Made by a program: the position numbers and the translations under genes
The notes under the pieces: generated by a model
The model's database searches: none
What the model was told of the DNA's origin: nothing
Seen by the model: only the letters and a program-made list of their open reading frames with translations
Origin: Alphaproteobacteria bacterium
Lineage (GTDB): Bacteria > Pseudomonadota > Alphaproteobacteria > UBA6615
Assembly: GCA_011087645.1 (NCBI GenBank)
Contig: JAALLF010000022.1
Span: forward strand, 1 to 43,632
Length of the DNA stretch: 43,632 bases
Direction of reading: 5' to 3'
Shown here: positions 42,515-43,632 of the stretch, piece after piece
How the letters are laid out: every line of letters begins with the position of its first letter
Numbering within the stretch: the stretch's first letter is position 1

Positions 42515-43632
42515 CGGTTTGGCCAGGCCGTGTGATGCGTGTCGATAACGTAGGCGTGCTTGTGTTTTAGCGGCGCGTGCCGGTGGGGATGGCGGTGGGG
42601 TTCCGGCCCCTCCCAGCCCTCGTGCTCATGCTGGTGATGTTCATCATGGACATGTAAATGCTGGTGATCCGTCGCCGGGTGGTGATGTTCCAATTCGCCC
42701 GGATCGTGGGCCGGCCATAGCGCCAGGCCAGCCAACGTCGATGCCAACGTTGCGATCGCCAATATCGTAAAAGCCGCTGACAGGCCGAGCGTGCCGCCGA
42801 CCCATCCAGCAAGCGGATAGGCTATGAGCCAGCAAGCGTGAGACAAGGCGAACTGCGCGGCATAGATCGCCGGGCGATCGCCGTCGTGGGCGGAGCGCAT
42901 GAGAAGACGCCCCGCGGGCGTGAGTACAAGCGACGAGCCGGCGCCAATCAAGAACCACACCGGCAACAGAGCGAGCAATCCCGGCTCAGTCAAGCCGAGC
43001 AAGAGGCCGGCTGTCATAACGCCGCCGCCAGCAAGCATGAAGGGGCGGTCAGGCAAACGGTCCAATAAACGCGGCAACGATAACGCGACAATCATCGACC
43101 CCGCGCCAACCGCGGCGAATGCCAAGGCGGTGTCACTTTCCGAACCGCCAAGATGGTCGCGCACATAGACAACCGTATTAACAATGACCATGGCGCCGGC
43201 CGCTGCGGCGGCAAATGATAGCGCCAGCAAGCCCCGCAGCCGGGGCGTATTGAGATAGGCCCAGATACCGAAGCTCGTATTGTGCCAAACACCGCGCTCG
43301 CGCTCATGGGGTTTGGGCGATGGCAGTGAGATGGAAAAAACTAGCCAGGCCGAGACAAGAAACGCCGCCGCGTTCGCTGCGAACAGCGCATCAAAGGTCA
43401 GGAACAGCAGCGCCGCCGCGGCGATTGTCGGACTTAGTAGATTCTCGAGATCATAGGCCAGCCGGGATAGCGAAAGCGCCCGCGTGTACTGGGCCTCGTC
43501 GGGCAGCACGTCGGGGATGGTCGCTTGGAAGGTCGGCGTAAAACCGGCCGAAAAGGCGTTGAGCAGAAAGATTAGCAGGGTCACCTCAACCGATCGATGC
43601 AACACAAGCGTTAAATCGTTCTGCTGGGGATT
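42511..43632 (-). CDS. MFS transporter with histidine-rich C-terminal tail (5' partial)
   Basis: An inner-membrane major facilitator protein cut off by the window edge; about 373 residues are present and the first helices are missing. The frame is open to base 43632. The part seen starts within the N-terminal half (SVEVTLLIFLLNAFSAGFTP), continues through about nine hydrophobic segments, and ends with a cytoplasmic or periplasmic tail of about 60 residues carrying 19 His (HHHPATDHQHLHVHDEHH, HRHPHRHAPLKHKH). Such tails bind Ni, Co, Zn or Cu, so a metal-linked efflux role is likely, though the membrane core resembles EntS/drug-type MFS. Confidence 0.82.
   Translation of the reverse strand, partial: NPQQNDLTLVLHRSVEVTLLIFLLNAFSAGFTPTFQATIPDVLPDEAQYTRALSLSRLAYDLENLLSPTIAAAALLFLTFDALFAANAAAFLVSAWLVFSISLPSPKPHERERGVWHNTSFGIWAYLNTPRLRGLLALSFAAAAAGAMVIVNTVVYVRDHLGGSESDTALAFAAVGAGSMIVALSLPRLLDRLPDRPFMLAGGGVMTAGLLLGLTEPGLLALLPVWFLIGAGSSLVLTPAGRLLMRSAHDGDRPAIYAAQFALSHACWLIAYPLAGWVGGTLGLSAAFTILAIATLASTLAGLALWPAHDPGELEHHHPATDHQHLHVHDEHHQHEHEGWEGPEPHRHPHRHAPLKHKHAYVIDTHHTAWPNR
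43578..43631 (-). repeat. 54-bp terminal inverted repeat, right copy
   Basis: This is the exact reverse complement of bases 1-54. It is in frame within the MFS transporter here (coding NPQQNDLTLVLHRSVEVT with the outermost base), so this is the native location and the left copy is the misplaced one. Confidence 0.9.

Noticed and set aside
1..43632. The terminal inverted repeats as telomeres of a linear plasmid or phage, or as transposon ends
   Set aside because: The right copy lies inside a coding frame that runs off the end, both terminal genes are truncated, and there are no replication, terminal protein, capsid or transposase genes.
1..43632. CRISPR arrays, tRNA or rRNA genes
   Set aside because: No regularly spaced repeats were seen and no cloverleaf or rRNA motifs were recognised in the intergenic regions; short RNAs could still be missed by eye.

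Overview
The window looks like chromosomal DNA of a GC-rich alphaproteobacterium, probably an uncultivated environmental lineage. The grounds are high GC with strong GC3 bias, dense genes with many ATGA-type or 4-base overlaps, a 3-methylmercaptopropionyl-CoA dehydrogenase-type acyl-CoA dehydrogenase, tandem beta-keto acid cleavage (DUF849) genes, an E. coli-like MntR, a HlyU-family protein, and intergenic palindromes of the CTCATCCTGAG...CTTCGA type that are common in alphaproteobacteria. I see no rRNA, tRNA, CRISPR, phage or transposase genes. The gene content is almost entirely oxidative and catabolic metabolism.

Layout. 1-3.3 kb: 5'-truncated FAD-linked oxidase and a large acyl-CoA dehydrogenase. 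3.3-7.5 kb: a structured intergenic region, an HCCA-isomerase/DsbA-like protein, then a reverse-strand pair (acetolactate synthase-like TPP enzyme, GmhB-like phosphatase) and a shikimate dehydrogenase-like protein. 7.5-16.4 kb: single genes on both strands (alpha/beta hydrolase, haloalkane dehalogenase-like enzyme, VOC protein, Bcr/CflA-type MFS, GNAT, rhodanese, GST, LLM flavin monooxygenase, Gfo/Idh/MocA dehydrogenase, methyltransferase). 16.6-19.4 kb: a compact three-gene operon of a Tat-exported two-domain multicopper oxidase, a ZIP permease with an extra extracytoplasmic domain, and MntR. 19.5-22.6 kb: quinone oxidoreductase and two tandem BKACE paralogs. 22.7-27.5 kb: TerB-like protein, succinate-semialdehyde dehydrogenase divergent from a LysR regulator across an AT-rich operator array, a TfoX-N protein and an exported lipase-like protein. 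27.6-34 kb: malate synthase G, an ADPS-like FAD oxidase, a PRISE-family SDR and a cytosolic-type M14 carboxypeptidase. 34.2-38.2 kb: a catabolic operon (two dissimilar acyl-CoA dehydrogenases plus an FAH-family enzyme) divergent from a crotonase. 38.3-43.6 kb: Sel1/peptidoglycan-binding protein, HlyU, two amidohydrolase_2 proteins, dienelactone hydrolase, and a 5'-truncated MFS transporter with a histidine-rich tail.

How the genes fit together. Much of the window handles organic acids, acyl-CoAs and aromatic or halogenated substrates and feeds central metabolism: BKACE gives acetoacetate, GabD gives succinate and GlcB gives malate. The best candidate for a distinct functional module is the multicopper oxidase-ZIP-MntR operon.

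Caution about the ends. Bases 1-54 are the exact reverse complement of 43578-43631. They lie inside the MFS coding sequence at the right end and join out of frame to the FAD oxidase at the left end. I treat this as an assembly or amplification chimera. Both terminal genes should be read as partial.
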